Below, in pieces: positions 31,234-38,298 of a stretch of DNA of 64,000 nucleotides. The DNA is taken from the NCBI RefSeq assembly GCF_001423085.1, contig NZ_LMNU01000023.1, forward strand, positions 248,100 through 312,099, given 5' to 3'. Source of the DNA: Methylobacterium sp. Leaf125 (GTDB lineage: Bacteria; Pseudomonadota; Alphaproteobacteria; Rhizobiales; Beijerinckiaceae). The notes beneath the pieces were generated by a model. The model was not told the origin of the DNA. It ran no database searches and saw only the letters and a list, made by a program, of their open reading frames with translations. Every line of letters starts with the position of its first letter. Within the stretch, counting starts at the first letter, position 1. A program made the position numbers and the translations under genes.

Positions 31234-32604
31234 TCAGGTCTTTCGGCGCAGCCGGCTTGCGAAGAAGCCGTCGAGGCCGCCGAGTCGCTCCGGCGTGGCG
31301 CCGTCGAGGTGGGCAGGCAGCGTCCGCAGGTCGCCCGCGGCGTCGATCGGCTCCGACAGGCCGCCGAGTTCAGCGGCCTCGACGGGGACGCGTTCGAACG
31401 CGGGGTTGCGGGTGAGGAAGGTCGCAACCTGATACTCCCCCTCCTCCCGCTCGAGGGAACAGGTGCAGTAGACGAGGCGTCCGCCGGGGCGCACCAGGGC
31501 GGCGGCCTTGTCGAACAAACGCTTCTGCAGCCCGATCAAGCGGCTGATATCGCTCTCGGTCTTGGTCCAGGCCACGTCGGGGTGGCGGCGCAGCGTGCCG
31601 GTGGCCGAGCAGGGCGCATCGAGCAGGACGGCATCGAAGGCCAGATCGTCGGGCAGCGCCAGGGCATCGCCGACGCGGATCTCCGCCTCCAGCCCGAGAC
31701 GGGCGAAGTTCTGCGACAGGCGCTCCAGGCGCGGGCTGGACCGGTCCACGGCCAGAACCGAGGCGCCGGCAGCCGCGAGCTGCGCGGTCTTGCCGCCCGG
31801 AGCGGCACAGAGATCGGCGACGCGCTCTCCGGGTTGTACGGCGAGGAGCCGGGCCGGGAGGGCGGCGGCGGCGTCCTGCACCCACCACTGGCCCTCGGCG
31901 TATCCCGGCAGGTCCGCGACGGCGGCATGAACGTCGTGCAGGCGCACGCTGCCCGTCGGCAGGGCCACCCCGCCGAGGCGTTCGGCCCACGCGGCGGCCG
32001 AGCCCCGCACCGTGATGTCGAGGGCCGCGCCCTGCAGGTGAGCCGCCGCGATGGCCCGGGCCGTCTCCTCGCCGTAGGCGGCGCGCCAGCGGCGGGCGAG
32101 CCAGTCCGGGGTGTTGTCGGCCAGCGGATCGCCGGGATCGGCCACGATCTCGGACCGTTCGCGCACGATCCGACGCAGGACCGCGTTCACGAGGCCGGAG
32201 AGGTGCTGGAGTTGCGGATCGGCCTTGGCGAGGCGGACGCCGAGGTCGACGGCGGCGTGGTCCGGCACGTTCAGGTCGAGGATCTGCACGGCGCCGGTGG
32301 CCAGGAGCGCGACGAGACGCGGCTGGTCGTCGGGCAGGCCCTGCGACAGGCGCGCGGCGAGCACCCGGCGGAGAAAGCCGAGGCGGCGAAAGGTGGCGGT
32401 GGCGATGGCGCGGGCGAGGCCCGCATCGGCGGCGTCGAGGCCGGCATTCCGGCTCGCCTGCGCGAGGGCGTCCTCGAGGGCGAAGCCGCGGGTCTTGCCG
32501 ATGAGGTCGGCCACCGCGCCGTGCGCGACCTGACGGGCGCCGAGCCCGGCGACGCCGCGATCGAGCGGCGCCATCGGCGCATCCGTGTTGCGGCGTGTCG
32601 TCAT
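31234..32604 (-). CDS. rsmB: 16S rRNA (cytosine-967-C5)-methyltransferase RsmB
   Basis: SAM-dependent rRNA m5C methyltransferase, 456 aa from ATG at 32604 with AGGAA about 10 bases upstream; a GTG at 32613 would touch that site. An N-terminal NusB-like RNA-binding domain (about residues 15-140, FRRLGFLRRVLAARL, LSGLVNAVLRRIVRERSE) precedes the Rossmann domain with ADLCAAPGGKTAQLAAAGA, DAVLLDAPCSATGTLRRHPD and the catalytic Cys of VYCTCSLEREEGEYQV. Other NOL1/NOP2/Sun enzymes are the main alternative; the NusB-like domain favours RsmB. Confidence 0.9.
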   Translation of the reverse strand: MTTRRNTDAPMAPLDRGVAGLGARQVAHGAVADLIGKTRGFALEDALAQASRNAGLDAADAGLARAIATATFRRLGFLRRVLAARLSQGLPDDQPRLVALLATGAVQILDLNVPDHAAVDLGVRLAKADPQLQHLSGLVNAVLRRIVRERSEIVADPGDPLADNTPDWLARRWRAAYGEETARAIAAAHLQGAALDITVRGSAAAWAERLGGVALPTGSVRLHDVHAAVADLPGYAEGQWWVQDAAAALPARLLAVQPGERVADLCAAPGGKTAQLAAAGASVLAVDRSSPRLERLSQNFARLGLEAEIRVGDALALPDDLAFDAVLLDAPCSATGTLRRHPDVAWTKTESDISRLIGLQKRLFDKAAALVRPGGRLVYCTCSLEREEGEYQVATFLTRNPAFERVPVEAAELGGLSEPIDAAGDLRTLPAHLDGATPERLGGLDGFFASRLRRKT

Positions 32605-32634
32605 GAGTGCCACTTCCTAATTCATGAGCCCGCT

Positions 32635-32694
32635 GAGCCCGTGCCCGCCAAACCCGTGCCCGCCGAGCCAATACCCGCCAAGCCATGAGCCCGT
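32635..32694. repeat. Degenerate minisatellite, 4 x 15 bp
   Basis: Four imperfect 15-bp units in the gap between rsmB and the DUF1674 gene: GAGCCCGTGCCCGCC (32635), AAACCCGTGCCCGCC (32650), GAGCCAATACCCGCC (32665) and AAGCCATGAGCCCGT (32680). Units 1-3 share the CCCGCC end; unit 4 is diverged. Confidence 0.75.
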
Positions 32695-32739
32695 GCGCGG
32701 CGGGCCTCCCTGCGATGCCCTTCCACCCGAGACACCGAG

Positions 32740-32976
32740 ATGCAAGCCATGACCAGCCCGGAACCGACGGAAAACGCTGCGGATGAGGCCCCGGCCGAGG
32801 CCCGGACCCTGACCCCGGAGGCGGCGCGGGCGCTGGCGGAGGCGGCGGAGCGTCGGGCGGCGATCGATGCCCGTGCGACCGAGATCGCGGCACAGCGGGA
32901 GCGCCAGGGCCGGGGCGGCCTGGAGCCGGTGCGCTACGACGATTGGGAGATCAAGGGCATCGCCGTCGACTTCTGA
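32740..32976 (+). CDS. DUF1674 protein, succinate dehydrogenase assembly factor 4-like
   Basis: 78-aa protein. The C-terminal part ERQGRGGLEPVRYDDWEIKG followed by IAVDF is the DUF1674/SDHAF4 signature. The eukaryotic relative assists flavination of the succinate dehydrogenase A subunit; the bacterial role is taken from that family. The N-terminal 50 residues are Ala/Glu-rich helix. An ATG three codons in (32749) is an alternative start. Confidence 0.82.
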   Translation: MQAMTSPEPTENAADEAPAEARTLTPEAARALAEAAERRAAIDARATEIAAQRERQGRGGLEPVRYDDWEIKGIAVDF

Positions 32977-33051
32977 GGGCACTTCGTCGCCGGAACGGCG
33001 GCGATCCCCTCCCGTTGTTCCGGCCACGGACATACCGGAGGGAGCACGACG

Positions 33052-33360
33052 ATGGCGATCAAGGTTTCGAGCAAGAACGCGGGCGAGGGTGCGCATGGCG
33101 AGGTCGCCCTGGCCCGGGGGCAAGTGGTCGCGATGCGGATGTGGCGCGACGAATCGCCGAGCGCCGACAAGCCCATGGCCAAGCGCCCCTACGAGACCGT
33201 CGGCTACGTGATCGCCGGGCGGGCGGAGTTGATCGTCGAGGGCGAGACGGTGGTGCTCGAGCCGGGCGATTCCTGGCTGGTGCCCGAGGGCGCCGAGCAC
33301 ACCTACCGCATCCTCGAGGCCTTCACGGCCGTCGAGGCGACGTCGCCGCCGGCGCGCTAA
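33052..33360 (+). CDS. Small cupin-domain protein
   Basis: 102-aa single cupin. GGAGGGAG precedes the ATG. The two cupin motifs are visible around KRPYETVGYVIAGRAELIVE and LEPGDSWLVPEGAEHTYRIL, the second with the conserved P-x-G-x-x-H; the first is atypical and lacks the usual His-x-His pair, having a Tyr/Glu stretch instead. So metal binding and enzymatic activity are uncertain; a small ligand-binding role is possible. It converges with the L,D-transpeptidase gene. Confidence 0.8.
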   Translation: MAIKVSSKNAGEGAHGEVALARGQVVAMRMWRDESPSADKPMAKRPYETVGYVIAGRAELIVEGETVVLEPGDSWLVPEGAEHTYRILEAFTAVEATSPPAR

Positions 33361-33373
33361 ACTCTGAGGAAGG

Positions 33374-33405
33374 CCCGCGCGGCCGTGCCGCGGTCGCGCG
33401 GGTTT
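33374..33405. terminator. Probable terminator between cupin and L,D-transpeptidase genes
   Basis: An 8-bp GC stem (CCCGCGCG/CGCGCGGG) followed by TTT on the plus strand lies between the two convergent stop codons. The stem can work in both directions; the short U-run favours the cupin (plus) transcript. Confidence 0.5.
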
Positions 33406-33411
33406 GCAGGC

Positions 33412-33942
33412 TCAGCGGGTGACGTAGACCTGCGTGCCGACCGAGACGCGCTCGTAGAGGTCGGTGATGTCCTGGTTGTACATCCGGATACAGCCGTAGG
33501 ACGCGTAGGTGCCGATCGAGTTCGGCCGGTTGGTACCGTGGATGGCGTACTCGCCGCCGGCCAGGGTCATCGCCGCGACGCCCATCGGGTTCGAGGGCGA
33601 GCCGCCGGCGATGACGGCGGGCAGGCGCGGGTTGTCGCGCTTGACCTCGCGCGGCGGCGACCAGGCCGGCTCGACGTACTTGCCGTCGATCTGCGTCGCG
33701 CCGCTCCACTGCTTGCCGGGCTTGCCGACCGCGACGGGGTAGCGGATCGCTGTGCCGTCACCGTTGACGAGGTAGAGCCGGCGCTCGGCGGTGCGCACGA
33801 TGATCGAACCCGGCATCACGCCGTCGTGGAAGGCCACCACCTCCCGGGCCTGGGCGGGCGCACCCAGAAGACCCGCACCGAGGGCGGCGCCCAGGATTGC
33901 CGCAGCCCACGCGCGAGGGCGAAGCTTGCCGTGCCGAACCAT
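33412..33942 (-). CDS. L,D-transpeptidase (YkuD domain)
   Basis: 176-aa exported enzyme that can make 3-3 peptidoglycan cross-links or attach proteins to the wall. Starting at ATG 33942 gives a basic N-terminus and a signal peptide (AWAAAILGAALGAGLLGAPA); an upstream Met would add 14 residues that do not look like part of it. The catalytic motif is HGTNRPNSIGTYASYGCIRM, with the His, the nucleophilic Cys and the Arg of the family. It matches the short single-domain type frequent in Hyphomicrobiales. Confidence 0.88.
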   Translation of the reverse strand: MVRHGKLRPRAWAAAILGAALGAGLLGAPAQAREVVAFHDGVMPGSIIVRTAERRLYLVNGDGTAIRYPVAVGKPGKQWSGATQIDGKYVEPAWSPPREVKRDNPRLPAVIAGGSPSNPMGVAAMTLAGGEYAIHGTNRPNSIGTYASYGCIRMYNQDITDLYERVSVGTQVYVTR

Positions 33943-34136
33943 GACCTGTCTCTCCGAAAGCGTGACCGTTTGCCCGACCATCAATGGCGGAGGCAGGTTC
34001 GCGTTCCGGTAAAGCGAAGTGCTCGGGCGCAGTCATACCCGGGAATCCTCCGGCGCGGTAAAGCACGGCCCCCGGAATCCCTGTAAATCGTCCGCTTCGC
34101 CTTCGGACTTTCTTGACTCTGACAGTGCCCGGAAGA

Positions 34137-34802
34137 TCAGCGCTCGATCAGGGGCATTCCGCCGTCGAGGCGCTGCTGCCAGCCATGGCGCACGAGTTCC
34201 GGGTCCTCGTGTTCCTCCACGGGGAAGCCGACGCAGAGATAGGCCACGAGGCTCCAGGCGCAGGGTACCTCCAGGGTCTCGCAGACCGTGCCGGGCTCAA
34301 GGATCGAGACCCAGCCCACGCCGAGGCCGTGGGCCCGGGCGGCGAGCCAGAAGGTCTGGACGGCCGTGACCACGGAGTAGCGCAGCATCTCCGGCATGGT
34401 CGCGCGCCCGAGGCCGTGCCCGGTGGCGGTGGCCTCGTCGCAGAACACCGCGAGATGGATGGGGGCCTCGCGCAGGCCGGCGAGCTTCAGGCGGACATAG
34501 GCCTCGCGCTGCTCGGCGGCGTAGGCCTCGGCGGCGGCGGCGTTGCAGCGCTCGAAGCTGGCGAGCACCTGGGCCCGACGTGCCGGGTCCGCCACCCGGA
34601 CGAAGCGCCAGGGCTGGCTGTTGCCCACGGAGGGACTGAAGCGCGCGAGATCGAGGCAGCGGCGCAGCAGCGCCTCGTCCACCGGGTCGGTCCGAAACCG
34701 GCGCACGTCGCGGCGCCAGGCGAACAGGGTCGCGAGCGTCTGGCGAAACTCGGCATCGAAGCTGACCACGACCCGTCCCCGGCGATGAACTCGCCCCTTC
34801 AT
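34137..34802 (-). CDS. bluB: 5,6-dimethylbenzimidazole synthase
   Basis: Flavin-destroying enzyme that makes the lower ligand of cobalamin from FMNH2. 221 aa in the nitroreductase fold. The BluB-typical parts are FAWRRDVRRFRTDPV, LARFSPSVGNSQPWRFV, GHGLGRATMPEMLRYSVVTA and LGVGWVSILEPG. Generic nitroreductases lack the MPEMLRYSV stretch. The start is not certain (GTG at 34769 possible). Cobalamin-dependent mutases are central in methylotrophs of this group. No cobalamin riboswitch is seen upstream. Confidence 0.85.
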   Translation of the reverse strand: MKGRVHRRGRVVVSFDAEFRQTLATLFAWRRDVRRFRTDPVDEALLRRCLDLARFSPSVGNSQPWRFVRVADPARRAQVLASFERCNAAAAEAYAAEQREAYVRLKLAGLREAPIHLAVFCDEATATGHGLGRATMPEMLRYSVVTAVQTFWLAARAHGLGVGWVSILEPGTVCETLEVPCAWSLVAYLCVGFPVEEHEDPELVRHGWQQRLDGGMPLIER

Positions 34803-34878
34803 AGACGGAGTTTCTCCGCGGAGCGGAAGTTTCGCGCAAGGCCTTCCGCGATTCGACGGTCTCGACGCCGTCCGGCCC

Positions 34879-35151
34879 TCAGTCGGTGGGCTCACCCAGC
34901 TGAGCCTGGGGGCTCATCCACAAACCCGAGAAGGTCAGCGTCGCGGTGTAGACCGGTGCGTTGTCGGCGTTGCGGACGATGACCGTGAAGGCCTGGGCAT
35001 CGGCGCCGCGATGGGGAATGGCGTCGCGCGCGATCTCCGGCAGGGCGCGCATCGCTTCGCGACGGATGTGGTCCCCGTCGATGCAGTCCTGCCCGATCGA
35101 ATCCTGGAGGAACTCCCGCCCATCGTGGATATCGAAAAAGTAGCGTGCCAC
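34879..35151 (-). CDS. DUF6894 family small protein
   Basis: 90-aa protein from a GTG at 35151 with GGAG 8 bases upstream. It starts VARYFFDIHDGREFLQDSIG, the DUF6894 hallmark (RYFFD.HDG), and contains REAMRALPEIARDAIP and a C-terminal beta-like TATLTFSGLWM. These small proteins occur in many copies in Methylobacterium and Bradyrhizobium; the function is unknown. It lies 76 bases upstream of bluB on the same strand. Confidence 0.8.
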   Translation of the reverse strand: MARYFFDIHDGREFLQDSIGQDCIDGDHIRREAMRALPEIARDAIPHRGADAQAFTVIVRNADNAPVYTATLTFSGLWMSPQAQLGEPTD

Positions 35152-35581
35152 TCGGTTGCTCCGCTGTCGTCGTGTCAGCCCCTCTTGCGAGGAATGCACG
35201 GGTGTCTCGCGGGTTCTGTCGCGGGCGCTGGATCACCCAGGGAGACGGGGACGCCGGCACCCGTTCCGCGGCGCCTGCCAAAAAAAGGGCCGCGCTCCGA
35301 AGAGGCGGCCTGAAGTCCTTGGGTCTCGAAACCTCTGGAGTGTCGGTCCCGCCGAACCGGGCACCGTCCGAAAAGCTGGGGAGCCGTGGAGATCGGACGC
35401 CGCGTCGGGACGGGATCGACGAAGTTTCGGCCACAGGTGTCGCGCCTCATCAAGGCCGACGCTGGGCCTTATGGCGGCGAAATCGTGATGATGTGTTTCC
35501 CCGCGCCGGCGCGAATCGCCGCCCTTGCGGCCGGGAAAGCCCGGCACCATGATGAAGGATCGGTCCGCAGCAGGAGTGACG
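35152..35581. other. Intergenic region between the DUF6894 and DUF2794 genes
   Basis: 430 bases without a supportable gene, between divergent coding regions. The only clear element is a minus-strand intrinsic terminator at 35280-35310 that does not belong to any recognised gene, so an unannotated minus-strand RNA may lie at about 35311-35560. Confidence 0.5.
35280..35310 (-). terminator. Orphan intrinsic terminator, minus strand
   Basis: On the minus strand a strong hairpin (GGCCGC paired with GCGGCC, then inner GAG/CTC, closed by a 4-base loop) is followed by seven T residues, the pattern of a Rho-independent terminator. No minus-strand gene ends just before it. Confidence 0.7.
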
Positions 35582-35956
35582 ATGAGCGAGAGAACCGGTG
35601 CTGATTCGCGATTGCCCGAGGCGGCTGCCCGGGTCATCCCCTTCCCGACCGCGCCGGTCCAGCCCCAGATCGCCTTCGACCGCGCCGAGCTGCGCGTCCT
35701 CTTCAATCTCTACGGACGGATGGTATCGCAGGGCGAGTGGCGCGACTACGCCCTCGATTTCCGGCGCGACAAGGCGGTGTTCTCGATCTACCGGCGCAGC
35801 TCGGAAATGCCCCTGTACCGGGTCGAGAAGGACCCCAAGCTCGCCCGGCGCCAGGGCGCCTACGCCGTGGTCGCGGCCTCCGGCCTCGTGATGAAGCGCG
35901 GCACCGACCTGGCCCGAGTCCTGGCCGTCCTGGAGCCGCCGCTACGGGCGGTCTGA
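35582..35956 (+). CDS. DUF2794 family protein
   Basis: 124-aa protein from ATG at 35582 with AGGAG 6 bases upstream. It contains the DUF2794 core: FDRAELRVLFNLYGRMVSQG, EWRDYALDFRRDKAVFSIYR and RSSEMPLYRVEKDPKLARRQ. The family is restricted to alphaproteobacteria and has no assigned function. An in-frame Met at 35525 is not chosen because the site at 35582 is much better. Confidence 0.85.
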   Translation: MSERTGADSRLPEAAARVIPFPTAPVQPQIAFDRAELRVLFNLYGRMVSQGEWRDYALDFRRDKAVFSIYRRSSEMPLYRVEKDPKLARRQGAYAVVAASGLVMKRGTDLARVLAVLEPPLRAV

Positions 35957-36329
35957 CCGCACCGCCGCGTGAATGGGCTCGGAGAGATCGCCCCGAGGAT
36001 CGACGCCGGAAGCGCGAGGTCTCCTCGCCTGCCGGGAGCGGCGACCCGCGCAGTCTTCCGGCATTCCGGATTAGGGGATCCGTCATGGCCTGGCTGCCCC
36101 GCCGCGGCTTCGGCCCGAGCAGCGTTCGGGGAAACGGGGCCGGCGCGCACAGGATCAAGCCTCGGGCGCGCCTCCGGTCGCGGTCGACGGATAAGTCCAC
36201 CGTCCCGCCCCGAAGCCGCGCGAAACCGCCGAACGCGATGTTTCGCCTCCCGATGCTCAACCCAGCAAAAAGGCCCCGGCGGTGATCCGCCGGGGCCTTC
36301 GCGTCACGCGTCCGAGAGACTGGGTTCGC
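35957..36329. other. Convergent intergenic region with terminator
   Basis: 373 bases between the DUF2794 gene (plus) and the Bax-inhibitor gene (minus). Apart from the hairpin at 36270-36299 nothing is recognised; short open frames here have no ribosome-binding site and arginine-rich composition typical of antisense reading of GC-rich DNA. Confidence 0.5.
36270..36299 (-). terminator. Terminator of the Bax-inhibitor-1 family gene
   Basis: Perfect 13-bp stem (AAGGCCCCGGCGG and complement, loop TGAT) followed by TTTTT-type residues on the minus strand, about 30 bases beyond the stop at 36330. It may also stop plus-strand transcripts. Confidence 0.8.
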
Positions 36330-37097
36330 TTAGCGGCGGTCGCCGAGGAGCGAGAGCAGCATCTGGAACATGTTGATGAAGTCCAGGTACAGGGTCAGGG
36401 CGCCGTTCACAGACAGCTTGGCCGCACCCTCGGCATCGGCGCCGCTGTAGAGGAACATCTCCTTGAGCTTCTGCGTGTCGTAGGCGGTGAGGCCTGCGAA
36501 GATCAGCACGCCGATCACCGAGATCGCGAACTGCAGCGCCGAAGAGGCGAGGAAGATGTTCACCAGCGAGGCGATGATCAGGCCGATCAGGCCCATGACC
36601 AGGAACGAGCCCATGCCCGACAGGCTACGCTTGGTGCTGTAGCCGTAGAGGCTGAGACCGCCGAAGGTCGCCGCCGTGATGAAGAACACCCGCACCACGC
36701 TCGCGCCCGTGAACACGAGCAGCAGCGAGGACATCGAGGCGCCCATCACCGCCGCGAAGGCGAAGAAGGTCATGCGCGCCGAGGACGCGGACATCCGGTC
36801 CATCCGCATCGAGAAGATGAAGATGAAGGCGAGCGGCGCCAGCATGACGACCCACTTCAGCGGGCTGGTGTAGAGTAGCTGGCCGAAGGGCGTCAGGGCG
36901 ACGCGACCGGTCGCCGTCTGCGCGACGGCGGCCATGTTGAGGCCGAGCGCGACGAGACCGGAGATCCCGAGGCCGATGACCATGTTGTTGTAGACGCCGA
37001 GCATGAAGGTACGCAGGCCCTGGTCGATCTCGACCTGGCTGCCGGCATACCCGGTCGGCTGGGCGCCATACCGGAAGGGGCTGTTATCGAATGCCAT
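36330..37097 (-). CDS. Bax inhibitor-1/YccA family membrane protein
   Basis: 255-aa inner-membrane protein. It starts MAFDNSPFRYGAQPTGYAGS and has seven hydrophobic segments, among them MVIGLGISGLVALGLNM, WVVMLAPLAFIFIFSM, ASMSSLLLVFTGASVVRVFF and LIGLIIASLVNIFLASSALQ. The TMBIM signature at the end is VLIFAGLTAYDTQKLKEMF, with the conserved Asp of the calcium/proton site. Relatives conduct calcium or modulate FtsH. It has its own terminator and is probably monocistronic. Confidence 0.9.
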   Translation of the reverse strand: MAFDNSPFRYGAQPTGYAGSQVEIDQGLRTFMLGVYNNMVIGLGISGLVALGLNMAAVAQTATGRVALTPFGQLLYTSPLKWVVMLAPLAFIFIFSMRMDRMSASSARMTFFAFAAVMGASMSSLLLVFTGASVVRVFFITAATFGGLSLYGYSTKRSLSGMGSFLVMGLIGLIIASLVNIFLASSALQFAISVIGVLIFAGLTAYDTQKLKEMFLYSGADAEGAAKLSVNGALTLYLDFINMFQMLLSLLGDRR

Positions 37098-37440
37098 GGG
37101 AGTTTCCCTTGGACGCTCTCTCAGCGTGTGGTTTCGGAAGGAGGCTCACGCACAGGACCTCTTGGCGCCAAGCGGCGCCTCACGGCGAAATATGTTCGGT
37201 CACGCTGCCCTGCACAAGGGGCCGGCCAAGGCTGAAAGCCCTGAATCGCACGGGGCTATGCTGGTATTTTGTTCGGTCCGGCAGGGATTAAAATGGGACC
37301 TGACCATGCGAGCATTGCGCGCGCGGGGAATTAACCAAGTCGGGCCCCAAGGTCCGTGGTGAGATCGGAGCTCTCCGCGTCTGAGCGCCCGCCGGAATGC
37401 CGGGTCGTCGCAGGGCGACGATCGACGCGGCGCGGTCCCC
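37098..37440. other. Intergenic region upstream of the Bax-inhibitor gene
   Basis: 343 bases between the Bax-inhibitor gene and the end of the DUF1186 gene, both on the minus strand. It is visibly less GC-rich around 37190-37340 than the coding sequence on either side, fitting a promoter region. No clear gene, RNA or promoter consensus is seen. Confidence 0.45.
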
Positions 37441-38283
37441 TCAGGCGACGGCCTTGTCGAGACAGCACTTCTTGAATTTCTTGCCGCTGCCGCAGGGGCA
37501 TGGGTCGTTGCGGCCGACGTTCTTCCAGGGATTGCGCACCGGCTGGCCGAAGCCCTCCGCCGTCCAGGCGAGGTCCGCCAGGGGATCCTCCAGGGGAGCG
37601 AAGCGCTGGGGATCGAAGCGGGCGAGGTCGTCGCCCTCCGCCTCCGCCTCGCGCAGGGCCCGGGGAAACCAGGTCGGGTCGCTGTTCGACGGGGTGAGCC
37701 GGCCGTCCCGGCGGGCGGCGAGCACGCGGTCCCCCAGGTCGCGCAGGCCGAGGAGGGCGATCGCCTCCTCCCAGCCGGCCCAGGCCAGGTCCCCCTCGAC
37801 GGCGGCCCGCTTGTCGTCGAAGCGGACCAGGAGGTCGTGGGTCTCCCGGGGCGGGATGCGGCCGGTCTGGGTCAGGTAGGCCAGGGCGGCGAAGGCTTCG
37901 TTCCGCACGGCGTCGTCGACCGTGCTGTCGACCAGCAGGGCGCCGAGGGGGGCGGCGTCCCCGTCGAAGACGCTGACGAGCATCCGGGTCAGGGTCGTCG
38001 TCACCGCGTCGCCGAGGAGGTCATCGAGGGTCTCGCCGTCCAGGGCGAGCAGCCGGATCAGCGGCCGGTAGACCCGGGTGTCCCGGGCCGCCGCGAGGAC
38101 GTGCAGCCCCCAGAACAGGAGGTCGGCCTCAGCCTCCTCGAGGTCAGGCTCCCGGGCGGCCCGATCGAGGACCGCGAGGACCGCGTCGGCGATGCGATCC
38201 GGCTCCGCCAGGGCCGCGCGCATCTCGGGCACCGGGAGGTACTTGGCGGCCGAGAGGGCGGCAACGAGATCCGGATCGAGCAT
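37441..38283 (-). CDS. DUF1186 protein with C-terminal SEC-C zinc motif
   Basis: 280 aa. Residues 1-235 are helical and repeat-like, as in DUF1186 ([38 protein letters not shown]). The C-terminus [20 protein letters not shown] is the SEC-C zinc finger found at the end of SecA, which can bind ribosomes or SecB in that context. The function is unknown; a protein-quality or translation-linked role is a guess from the zinc motif. It lies 15 bases after pheT on the same strand. Confidence 0.85.
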   Translation of the reverse strand: MLDPDLVAALSAAKYLPVPEMRAALAEPDRIADAVLAVLDRAAREPDLEEAEADLLFWGLHVLAAARDTRVYRPLIRLLALDGETLDDLLGDAVTTTLTRMLVSVFDGDAAPLGALLVDSTVDDAVRNEAFAALAYLTQTGRIPPRETHDLLVRFDDKRAAVEGDLAWAGWEEAIALLGLRDLGDRVLAARRDGRLTPSNSDPTWFPRALREAEAEGDDLARFDPQRFAPLEDPLADLAWTAEGFGQPVRNPWKNVGRNDPCPCGSGKKFKKCCLDKAVA

Positions 38284-38298
38284 GGGGGGTCTCTTCTG

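Noticed and set aside
34803..34878. Cobalamin riboswitch before bluB
   Set aside because: Only 76 bases separate bluB from the DUF6894 gene, too short for a B12 riboswitch, and no B12-box is visible.
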